From: Thermoguttaceae bacterium
Lineage (GTDB): Bacteria; Planctomycetota; Planctomycetia; Pirellulales; Thermoguttaceae
Reading direction: 5' to 3'
DNA length: 53,072 nt
NCBI GenBank assembly: GCA_025062105.1
Contig: JANXAQ010000081.1
Coordinates: 1 to 53,072, forward strand
A program made the position numbers and the translations under genes. Position 1 is the stretch's first letter; each line of letters opens with the position of its first letter. The notes under the pieces were generated by a model that saw only the letters and a list, made by a program, of their open reading frames with translations, did not search any database and had not been told where the DNA came from. Shown here piece by piece: positions 23,272 to 30,776 of this stretch.

Positions 23272-24651
23272 TTATGCTCTTTCAGGAATCCCGTTGAGGG
23301 GGGCCAGGCCTGCCAGCGGTGTCTGAATCGTGGTAACCCCAGGCACCGGCACCGGATAGAGGCCATCGGGGCCGGGTTTTACCGGCGGCTCGGTCTGCCA
23401 GGTAATATCCCCTACCGGCAGGAAGGCAAACTTGGAATCGACCGCCTCCTTCCAGGTTACCCGCTGACCAGTAAAAACAGCCAGTTGTCCCAGCACACAC
23501 ATCATGGCGCAGTTGGCCAGGATTTTACCGCGATGGATCGGTTTGCCACTCCGCACCGATTCCAGCAACTCGATCTGTTCCTGTTCGTAGGCGGACTTTT
23601 GGGCCAGTGCCTCGTCGGCCCGCCAAATCACATTGCCTTTTAGATCGGTAATCTGCGGCGCCGAAAAAGCCCGGTAATAGCATCGGCCTTTGGTTCCATG
23701 GTAAATATCCCGGTTGGAGTTGAAGCAATTGTCAGCGTTCCGGATGAAGCCATAAAGCATCAGTCCATTTGGGAATTCATAGACAACAGATTCATGATCG
23801 TAGGAGGTGCCTCGGCTGGGATGGATATGTGTGCTTCGACCACCCATGCCATAGGCTGCTTCCGGGAGTACCTGATCGCCCAAAGCCCAGAGGGCGGAAT
23901 CCAGGTTATGGCTGAGCGTGTTGCCCACATGGCCGCCGTTGAGCCAATTGAACCAATTCCAGTTCCGAATCTGATACTCCAGTTCGCTCCATTCAGGTTT
24001 GTGGTGCATAGGCCGATACCAAGTGCGCATGTAATCGCACTGAATGGCTGTGATTTGGCCGATCTGGCCGTCCAGCATCCGTTGCACCGCCTCCCGCCGG
24101 GCTAGATGCGCCCGATACACATGACCATCTAACAAACTGGTTCCGTTTTTGCGGGAAAGTTCATCGGCCTCCAAGATCATCTGCACTGTCGGGACATCCA
24201 CAGCGCCGGTGATTTCAAAAAACACATGACGTTTGGCCCGAACCGCTTCCAGAGTGATCTTGGCCGTAAACCGAGGGGGCGTGCAGACCAGTACCACATC
24301 ACAGGCGTCGATCACTCCTCGGTAGCCGTCGAATCCGGTAAAACGCCGCTCCGGCGGCACCTGGACCCGATCTTGGAACATGGTGGTCAGATTTTTCAGA
24401 GAGGCTTCCAGGTGTTGGGGAAATAGGTCGGCCATGGCCCAGAGTACAGCGTCTTTATTGCATTCTGGGGCTAGGGCGTTAGCCGCCGCTCCGGTCCCTC
24501 GGCCGCCGCAGCCGACCAATCCCAATTTCAACCGGGCCGACTCCCCGGCATGTACATAAGGGACGCTTAAGCCCGCCAACATAGAGCCGCTCAAAACTGT
24601 CCCGGAAAGTCTTAAAAACGTCCGCCGATTGGGATGGCCTGCTTCGTTCAT
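23272..24651 (-). CDS. Tat-exported Gfo/Idh/MocA-family oxidoreductase
   Basis: A 459-residue NAD(P)-dependent dehydrogenase-type protein exported folded by the Tat system. The leader NRRTFLRLSGTVLSG has the twin arginines at 9-10. The nucleotide-binding Rossmann motif LGLVGCGGRGTGAA begins about residue 43. HVFFEITGAVD, about residue 145, stands where the family's EKP motif (Lys of the active site) would be. The Lys is therefore not obvious, and activity may differ from the typical sugar dehydrogenases. The length and leader match the expanded planctomycete subfamily, thought to act on sugars or polyols in the periplasm. AAAGGAAC precedes the ATG. Confidence 0.92.
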   Translation of the reverse strand: MNEAGHPNRRTFLRLSGTVLSGSMLAGLSVPYVHAGESARLKLGLVGCGGRGTGAAANALAPECNKDAVLWAMADLFPQHLEASLKNLTTMFQDRVQVPPERRFTGFDGYRGVIDACDVVLVCTPPRFTAKITLEAVRAKRHVFFEITGAVDVPTVQMILEADELSRKNGTSLLDGHVYRAHLARREAVQRMLDGQIGQITAIQCDYMRTWYRPMHHKPEWSELEYQIRNWNWFNWLNGGHVGNTLSHNLDSALWALGDQVLPEAAYGMGGRSTHIHPSRGTSYDHESVVYEFPNGLMLYGFIRNADNCFNSNRDIYHGTKGRCYYRAFSAPQITDLKGNVIWRADEALAQKSAYEQEQIELLESVRSGKPIHRGKILANCAMMCVLGQLAVFTGQRVTWKEAVDSKFAFLPVGDITWQTEPPVKPGPDGLYPVPVPGVTTIQTPLAGLAPLNGIPERA

Positions 24652-24824
24652 CCTTCGTTCCTTTCTGAATAGGGAGTTCTTCAGATAGGTTAGAATCGCC
24701 GGCGATCAGAAGCACGTTTTCGCTGAATCGAAGGAAAAATACCTCTCAAATGCAATGCGGAGGGTTTATCGAGGATTCTTTCCGCCTGGGCGGGAAATGT
24801 CGCGAGGATTCCCATCGGTGGAAC
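24652..24824. other. Divergent intergenic region
   Basis: Separates the Gfo/Idh gene from the cystathionine gamma-synthase gene. Neither an S-box nor a T-box riboswitch is recognisable. Confidence 0.4.
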
Positions 24825-24852
24825 TTGTCTCCGGCAGGAGGGCAAGTAGAAT
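24825..24852 (+). promoter_or_regulatory. Candidate promoter for the cystathionine gamma-synthase gene
   Basis: TTGTCT (24825-24830) and TAGAAT (24847-24852) are 16 bases apart, each with four of six consensus bases or better, 109 bases ahead of the start codon. Confidence 0.35.
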
Positions 24853-24960
24853 AAAACGATTATACCTGTTTTGGTCGTGGAAGCTATCCTAGGCCATGTT
24901 CCAGCGGCAGATCACGATCGCTGCGATCCATTCGCTGTTTCTTAGCGAGGAATCCCACGG

Positions 24961-26172
24961 ATGAGTTCTGAGAAACCTGGTTCTCCTGAGAGGGCAACCC
25001 CCCAGGGATTTTCTACGTTGGCGGTCCATGCGGGCGAGGCGCGTCAGAAGCCAGGCCATGCGATTACCGATCCCATTTTCTGCGCCGCCACCTACACCTT
25101 CGAAAATACTGAGGCTGTCTTGGAATACCTGGAAAAGAAGATCCCTCGGGAAGAATATGGCCGATATGGCAACCCCACCGAGAAGGTGGTCGAACGGAAA
25201 CTGGCGGCATTGGAGGGAGGCGAAACTGCCATTCTATTCAGCACGGGCATGGCCGCCATTGCCACCTTTCTTTTGGCCAAGCTGCAGGCCGGCGATGAAA
25301 TCATCCTTTTCGACGAGTGCTACCATCGGACCCGAGAGTTTTGTGTGAAAGTGTTGGGCCGATTCGGTGTGGTAACCCATCTGGTACCCGCCTGCGACTA
25401 TCAGAAGATGGAGTCGGCTATTACACCCCGGACAAGACTGTTGATTAGCGAATCGCCCACCAATCCGCACATGAGCGTGGTGGATTTGGAGCAGTTTGTG
25501 GCGATAGGTCGTCGGCACGGGATTGAAACGGCCATCGACGCCACCTTGGCCACTCCATATAATCTTCGGCCGTTGGAATGGGGTGTCGATTATGTGATCC
25601 ATTCCTGTACGAAATACCTGGCTGGGCATAATGATATGTTGGCCGGAGTGGTCATCGGCCGGGCGGAGGCTTTGGAACCGGTCCGCAAACTCCGAGGCGT
25701 AATTGGCACAATCAGCGATCCGATGAATATGTATCTACTGCTGCGAGGCCTGAAAACCTTTGCCCTGCGGATGGAACGGCATAATCAGAACGGCTTGGCG
25801 GTTGCTCAATTCCTGGCCAGTCATCCGCGGATTGAGCGGGTCTATTATCCGGGCCTGCCCAGTCATCCGTACTACGAGGTTGCCCGGCGCACAATGCGCG
25901 GCTTCGGCGGCCTGGTAACCTTTTTAGTTAAAGATGCCGACGCCCAACAGACAGCCCGTATTGTGGACGCCCTCCGGATACCTCGGATCGGCCCCAGCTT
26001 CGGCGGCGTAGAATCCTTGGTCGAACAGCCCATCGTCATGAGTTACCATGATTTTACTCCGGAGCAGCGCCGCGCTGTGGGCATCTACGACAATATGATT
26101 CGCCTTTCCTGCGGCATTGAAGGGACAGAAGACCTGATCGCTGATCTCCGCCAAGCCCTGGAAAAAAGCTAA
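24961..26172 (+). CDS. Cystathionine gamma-synthase family PLP enzyme, plant-like type
   Basis: A 403-residue enzyme of the Cys/Met metabolism PLP family, which joins an activated homoserine to cysteine or sulfide (methionine route). The PLP lysine is Lys 218 in HSCTKYLAGHND, the cofactor Asp is Asp 193 in AIDATLATP, and YGRYGNPT (66-73) supplies the phosphate-binding Tyr and Arg. The segment DECYHRTREF (119-128) replaces the usual D-x-YGGT and resembles that of plant cystathionine gamma-synthases (TDCYRKTRIF), as does LISESPTNP. The partner substrate cannot be read from sequence. A GCGAGGAA ribosome-binding site lies 8-10 bases upstream. A second, more typical family member is at 33766. Confidence 0.88.
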   Translation: MSSEKPGSPERATPQGFSTLAVHAGEARQKPGHAITDPIFCAATYTFENTEAVLEYLEKKIPREEYGRYGNPTEKVVERKLAALEGGETAILFSTGMAAIATFLLAKLQAGDEIILFDECYHRTREFCVKVLGRFGVVTHLVPACDYQKMESAITPRTRLLISESPTNPHMSVVDLEQFVAIGRRHGIETAIDATLATPYNLRPLEWGVDYVIHSCTKYLAGHNDMLAGVVIGRAEALEPVRKLRGVIGTISDPMNMYLLLRGLKTFALRMERHNQNGLAVAQFLASHPRIERVYYPGLPSHPYYEVARRTMRGFGGLVTFLVKDADAQQTARIVDALRIPRIGPSFGGVESLVEQPIVMSYHDFTPEQRRAVGIYDNMIRLSCGIEGTEDLIADLRQALEKS

Positions 26173-26743
26173 CCACAAACCAATCTCCGCTTGCAGACGA
26201 GGGCTCCGTCTCATACAGACACTCAACTACCGCCTTCGAGACTATCTTGCTTCCAGCTACCACAGGCGAAGAACAGTCCGGCTAAAAACATCCGGTTAAC
26301 AACAGAGTACCACTTCAGCGGAGTCGAGGCAGTTTATTTTTAGTCCAGAGGATACCCTACATTGGCACTGCCGCACAAGCGGGAACCCAGGCTTGTTCCC
26401 GCGTAAACGGGAATCCAGATAGTTTCTCTCCAGTGCCTTTGCTGACCTGGATCCCTACTTTCGCAGGGAGGATAAGGGCGGCTTCTGCTTTCGGCTAAAC
26501 TGTTACCTGTTTTTATCCACCTCTTAGAGGGTTATTCTCGCACAAACGGTAGTCCAAGTTTGGCCGCACATCCGCGGGAAAGCAAGAACACTAAAAATTC
26601 TGAATCCCTGCTTTGGCAGGGATCACCCTGCATGGACGCCTGTTTTCACCGGGATGAAAAGCGAGTTTCGGAGGGAGAACAAGCTCTGGTTGCTCATACG
26701 GCCGGAGCATTCCAATTCCCTTCTTCCGAAGGAGGCAATGGAA
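26173..26743. repeat. Spacer packed with small palindromic repeats
   Basis: At least four hairpins of the ATTCCCGC/CCCTGC type occur: 26373-26415 (CACAAGCGGGAACCC, then TTCCCGCGTAAACGGGAATC), 26449-26470, about 26531-26556, and 26602-26622. No gene is seen. The frame upstream of 26744 runs through these, so it is not counted as coding. Confidence 0.65.
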
Positions 26744-28246
26744 ATGAAGGCCGGAGGGTGGATAGAGCAGAGGGAGATATTGAGGTGGACAAAAGTGTGT
26801 TTCCTGTGGGCAATGGGGTGCCTTTGGTTAGGAATTTCTCCACCCGACGGGCTTTGCCTAGGGGCTACAGAGGGCCAGCCTGCAAGCCAAATGATCCGGG
26901 GACCACTTCGGTCCCATCCGGAAAATCCCCGCTACTTTACCGACGACGGGCAAAGGGCGGTTTATCTTACCGGCGCCCATACCTGGAACAACCTGCAAGA
27001 CATGGACGACCAAGAGCCGCTCCGACCTTTTGACTTCGACGCTTATCTGGATTTTCTTACCAAATACCACCACAATTTCATCCGCCTCTGGCGGTGGGAG
27101 CTATTGAAGTGGGATACCAGTGCCAATAACCAAAAACCCAAAAAGGTCCTTAGGGTGGAGCCGCATCCATGGCTTCGCTCTGGACCGGGTTTGGCCCTGG
27201 ACAGCAAACCCAAATTCGACCTTCGGCAATTTGACGAAAGCTATTTTCAGCGGCTCCGGTCCCGGGTGGCTGCTGCCCAAAAACGCGGCATCTACGTGTC
27301 GGTGATGCTTTTCGAAGGCTGGGGCTTGCAACACGTCCCCGATGCATGGAAGGCACACCCCTTCCATCCGGATAACAACATCAACGGCATCCAGCCCGAT
27401 CGGGATGGCGACGGCCAGGGCCTGGAAGTCCACACTCTCCAAGTACCCGAAGTTACCAAAATCCAAGAGGCCTACGTCCGGAAACTAATCGACACGCTCA
27501 ACGACCTGGATAACGTGCTCTATGAAATTGCCAACGAAGCGGGCACCTACTCCACCGAGTGGCAGGAGCATTTTATCCGGTTCGTCCATCAATATGAGAA
27601 AACCAAACCGAAACAGCATCCTGTGGGGATGACCTTCCAGTGGTCTCGGGACGCGGCCAAGCGGGGGTCGAACGAAACTCTGTTTAAAAGCTCAGCGGAC
27701 TGGATTTCCCCTAATCCTGCTGCTCCGCCCCCGTTTGATTACCGGACTAATCCGCCTCCTGCTGATGGCCGAAAGGTGATCCTTTCGGATACCGATCACT
27801 TGTGGGGTGTAGGTGGAGATGTTCAGTGGGTCTGGAAGAGCTTTCTCCGGGGGTTAAATCCGCTGTTTATGGATCCTTACCAACAGCAGGTCCTCCGAAG
27901 GGGAGAGGAAGCGCAATGGGATCTGGTGCGTCGAGCCATGGGCGTTGCCCATCGGCTGGCAGAGAACGTAAATCTGGCCAAAATGGTTCCCCATGGTGAA
28001 CTGAGCAGCACCGGCTATTGCCTGGCAGAACCGGGGAAAGAATATCTCGTGCTGTTGCCCGAAGGAGGAAAGGTAAGCGTCGATCTTTCCTCGGCCAACA
28101 GGCAATTCCAAGTCCGGTGGGTTCATCCGGTAACTGGTCAGATCAGCCCGGCTGAGCCGATCACCGGCGGCCAGCGACGCTCCTTGCAAGCTCCGTTTGC
28201 CGGTCCGGCGGTGCTCGAGCTCCGGGCAACCAATTTACCGCCGTAA
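26744..28246 (+). CDS. Exported TIM-barrel glycoside-hydrolase-like protein
   Basis: A 500-residue exported protein. The N-terminus has a signal-like stretch (VCFLWAMGCLWLGISPPDGL, residues about 18-37). The core begins with NPRYFTDDGQRAVYLTGAHT, the typical opening of planctomycete glycosidase-like proteins related to DUF4038-type hydrolases. YEIANEAGTYSTEW contains an Asn-Glu pair in the position of a clan GH-A acid/base. The C-terminal about 80 residues (YLVLLPEGGKVSVDLSSANR) resemble a putative collagen-binding beta domain. Substrate is unknown, but plant or algal polysaccharide is a fair guess. The start at 26744 has GGAGG 8 bases upstream; upstream in-frame starts lack one. It may be cotranscribed with the FG-GAP gene, from which an inserted repeat now separates it. 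Confidence 0.8.
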   Translation: MKAGGWIEQREILRWTKVCFLWAMGCLWLGISPPDGLCLGATEGQPASQMIRGPLRSHPENPRYFTDDGQRAVYLTGAHTWNNLQDMDDQEPLRPFDFDAYLDFLTKYHHNFIRLWRWELLKWDTSANNQKPKKVLRVEPHPWLRSGPGLALDSKPKFDLRQFDESYFQRLRSRVAAAQKRGIYVSVMLFEGWGLQHVPDAWKAHPFHPDNNINGIQPDRDGDGQGLEVHTLQVPEVTKIQEAYVRKLIDTLNDLDNVLYEIANEAGTYSTEWQEHFIRFVHQYEKTKPKQHPVGMTFQWSRDAAKRGSNETLFKSSADWISPNPAAPPPFDYRTNPPPADGRKVILSDTDHLWGVGGDVQWVWKSFLRGLNPLFMDPYQQQVLRRGEEAQWDLVRRAMGVAHRLAENVNLAKMVPHGELSSTGYCLAEPGKEYLVLLPEGGKVSVDLSSANRQFQVRWVHPVTGQISPAEPITGGQRRSLQAPFAGPAVLELRATNLPP

Positions 28247-28291
28247 TGAACATTTGCTTCATTCGAGTGTTCGCCCCTTCATCCGCCTTTA

Positions 28292-28447
28292 GAGGCTGTC
28301 CTGAAAAGGAGTTTTTTCCGTTCTAACTAGAGCTTTGCCTGGAGGCCCTAATATCCCCAAAACCTCTATGTTACCGAGTTTTTCCGGAGCCACCGGTCAG
28401 CCAGAAAACCTGCCGGAAATGCTAAAATCCTATTTCAGGACTGCCTC
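28292..28447. repeat. Family 2 element with TTA duplication, abutting a ribosome-binding site
   Basis: Ends GAGGCTGTCCTGAAAAG and TTTCAGGACTGCCTC, exactly 156 bp. TTA is duplicated at 28289-28291 and 28448-28450. The right TTA runs directly into GGAGG at 28451, the ribosome-binding site of the next gene. Confidence 0.92.
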
Positions 28448-28462
28448 TTAGGAGGTCCCGCC

Positions 28463-29701
28463 ATGATCCGACAAGCTATTCTGATAGGAAGCTTTCTGGG
28501 AGGCTCTACCTGGAGGATGGGCAACTGCCGGTTGCTTCTTCTGCCGATGGTGCTGCTGGGGAATTGGGGAGCGGCCGGTACGTTGGCCATGGCGGCCGAA
28601 GCCGGTCGGCCTACCTGGACCTATCTGTCTAGTGCCCTGGGCAATCTGCCGCCCCCTAATACTGGCACCCAGCAAACGGCCTGTCTCGTGCTGGATATCG
28701 ACAAAGATAAAATCGACGATTTCGTCATTGCCGAACGAACCCAATCGCCGTCGGTCGTCTGGTACAAGTACCAGGGCAACCGACGGTGGGCAAAGTATGT
28801 GGTGGAACTAGAGCCGCTTCATATCGAAGCCGGCGGCGACTTCTGCGACATCGACGCCGACGGCGACCTGGATATCGTCTTTACCGGCGATTGGCAGTCG
28901 GACGGCGTCTGGTGGTGGGAAAATCCTTATCCTCAGTATCTGCCCGATAAACCATGGAAACGCCGTACCATCAAATCCGGCGACGGCGCGCGGCATCAGC
29001 ATGATTGCCGGTTTGGCGATTTCGATGGCAACGGACGCAAAGAGCTAGTCTGGTGGAGCCAGTCAGCGAAGAAACTTTTCCTTGCCCCCATCCCGGATAA
29101 CCCTCGGGAAGCAAAAAGCTGGTCCTATGTACCGATTTTCTCCTACACGGGCAGTCTGGGCCATGAGGGACTGGATGTGGCGGACATAGATTTAGACAGC
29201 AAACAGGATATTGTTGGGGCTGGCTACTGGTTCCAGCACCGGCAAGGCCACGAGTTTACGGCCCACAAGATTAGTGATCGGCCGTTTACACGTACAGCGG
29301 TCGGCCAACTGGTACCAGGCGGCAGACCCGAAGTCGTTATCAGCCCAGGTGAATCAGTCGGCCCGGTCGATTGGTACCAGTGGGACGGCCAAGGATGGGT
29401 GCCCCGCCGATTACTCGACAAAGTACACAACGGCCATAGCCTCCAGATTCAGGACATCGACCGAGACGGCCATCTAGATATCTTCGTGGCCGAAATGGGC
29501 AAGCCCGGAGCCGGCCCCAACTGCAAAATGTGGATCTTCTGGGGCAACGGAAAAGCCCAATTCACCCAACAACTGATTTCCGTCGGCAAGGACAACCATG
29601 AATCCAAACTGGGCGACCTGGACGGCAACGGCAAACTGGATATCCTCGGCAAACCCTATAGCTTCCAAACCCCCATGCTGCATATCTGGTTGCAGGAGTA
29701 A
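28463..29701 (+). CDS. Exported FG-GAP/VCBS repeat protein
   Basis: A 412-residue secreted protein. The signal region is hydrophobic (LLLLPMVLLGNWGAAGTLAM, residues about 24-43). The rest is a beta-propeller made of Asp-rich calcium-binding loops: DIDKDKIDDF, DIDADGDLDIV, DFDGNGRKELV, DIDLDSKQDIV, DIDRDGHLDIF and DLDGNGKLDIL, each followed by an aromatic strand (GDWQSDGVWWWENP, GAGYWFQH). Such propellers act in surface binding or as regulators of glycan-active enzymes. AGGAGG sits 6-7 bases before the ATG. Its position after the glycosidase-like gene suggests a joint role, but that is inference. Confidence 0.88.
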   Translation: MIRQAILIGSFLGGSTWRMGNCRLLLLPMVLLGNWGAAGTLAMAAEAGRPTWTYLSSALGNLPPPNTGTQQTACLVLDIDKDKIDDFVIAERTQSPSVVWYKYQGNRRWAKYVVELEPLHIEAGGDFCDIDADGDLDIVFTGDWQSDGVWWWENPYPQYLPDKPWKRRTIKSGDGARHQHDCRFGDFDGNGRKELVWWSQSAKKLFLAPIPDNPREAKSWSYVPIFSYTGSLGHEGLDVADIDLDSKQDIVGAGYWFQHRQGHEFTAHKISDRPFTRTAVGQLVPGGRPEVVISPGESVGPVDWYQWDGQGWVPRRLLDKVHNGHSLQIQDIDRDGHLDIFVAEMGKPGAGPNCKMWIFWGNGKAQFTQQLISVGKDNHESKLGDLDGNGKLDILGKPYSFQTPMLHIWLQE

Positions 29702-30370
29702 TGAGTTCGGAAACACTTCAGCCGAATAGAGAAGCCACCCTTGTCATCGGGTGCGAAAGCAGGGATCCAATTCATCAAAACACTGGAGAAAAAAATCCGG
29801 ATTCCCGCCTGCGCCGCAGTGAGAATGTAGGGTACCTTCAGGAGCAAAAATAAACGCCCCTCTCCACTCGACGGAAGTGTTACTGATTTCGTAACACCTT
29901 CAGCCGAGCGAAGAAACTCTCCTCTCCCCTCCGTGGGAGAGGCCGGCTGAGCCGAAGGCGAAGCCGGGTGAGGGGAAAAAGATGCCGCTTGCTCCCACTC
30001 ACTCCCCCTCACCCTAACCCTCTCCCGCCAGGCATTGGTATCTACACATCGTCGTCAGGACAGTGCAGAATGCCGGAGGAACCGACAGGCCGGTAAAACG
30101 TTCGCCTCTCCCCTGGAGCGGGAGAGGCCGGCTGCGGGGGCCTAAAATCAGCGGAGGCTCAGATAACATGCCTTTCCCGGTCGGCGACTGCCTGAACCTG
30201 GGACCGTTCCACTGATTTGTGTAGATACCAATCCCCGGCAGGGGAGAGGGGAAACCATAGAATCGGTCTCCGGCCAAGGAAGAAGGGAGCAAAAAGAATC
30301 GGTCTCCTGCCAGGGGAGAGGAGAAAAAAATAAGCCCACTCCGTTCGGCTGAGGTGTTACGAAAGAACAA
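29702..30370. repeat. Spacer of mixed palindromic repeats
   Basis: Three repeat types alternate. One is the small ATTCCCGC hairpins (29742, 29795). Another is AGTGTTAC...GTAACAC with CTTCAGCCGA (29707-29730, 29869-29910, 30340-30360). The third is CCTCTCCC...GGGAGAGG units with CCGGCTGAGCCGAAGG and GAAGCCGGGTGAGGGG (29921-29975, 30104-30135, 30235-30325). The unit at 29921-29975 matches part of the hypF coding sequence at 50 of 55 positions. No gene is seen. Confidence 0.75.
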
Positions 30371-30523
30371 CCATAACTCCTGATGGCCTAATAGGTTATC
30401 GAGACAGATTCTTTTGGGAATTCCCCTGCAGGCGTCATTCCTGCGTCAAGCAGCAGTCTAGTGCTAGCCAATCTTCCTCATGCTCAGAGAATACTCCGCT
30501 AAAGTGGGGCAGCCCTCCTTGGG

Positions 30524-30582
30524 AAAATTTTCCGGAAAATTTTTTCTACATGCTTGACAGCGCCGGGGGGTGATTATATTAC
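30524..30582 (+). promoter_or_regulatory. Strong sigma-70-type promoter with an upstream 20-bp palindrome
   Basis: TTGACA (30554-30559) and TATTAC (30577-30582) are separated by exactly 17 bases. Immediately upstream, 30524-30543 is the perfect palindrome AAAATTTTCCGGAAAATTTT, placed where an UP element or a dimeric regulator would bind. The nearest gene downstream is the GH116-type glucosidase, giving a leader of about 185 bases. Confidence 0.7.
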
Positions 30583-30697
30583 AAGAAAACGTGGTAGGTG
30601 GTTTTTAGTCCTCTTGGGCTTTGCCGTCGGTTGCCAACCTGCCCTCAAAGCTCAAGAGCTCAAAAACCAGAATTATACAGAGGTTCCCTTACTTGCG

Positions 30698-30710
30698 TGC
30701 AAACGTTTGG
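30698..30710 (+). promoter_or_regulatory. LacI-type operator candidate upstream of the glucosidase
   Basis: TGCAAACGTTTGG is close to the symmetric LacI/GalR-family half-sites around a central CG. It lies about 70 bases before the start codon and 120 bases beyond the promoter. A second near-identical site is inside the gene. Confidence 0.4.
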
Positions 30711-30776
30711 GACGAAGTACTCATGGAAGTACCGGTCCTCCCCAAATGCACGAGAAAGGAGAGAAAGGAGAGGATG

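Noticed and set aside
23698..24105. 135-codon frame opposite the Gfo/Idh gene
   Set aside because: It is a shadow of a well-supported gene on the other strand, as are many frames across purH, the M20 gene and the helicase.
24652..24960. SAM-responsive riboswitch ahead of the cystathionine gamma-synthase gene
   Set aside because: None of the conserved S-box segments could be found, nor in the 117-base gap before the second such gene.
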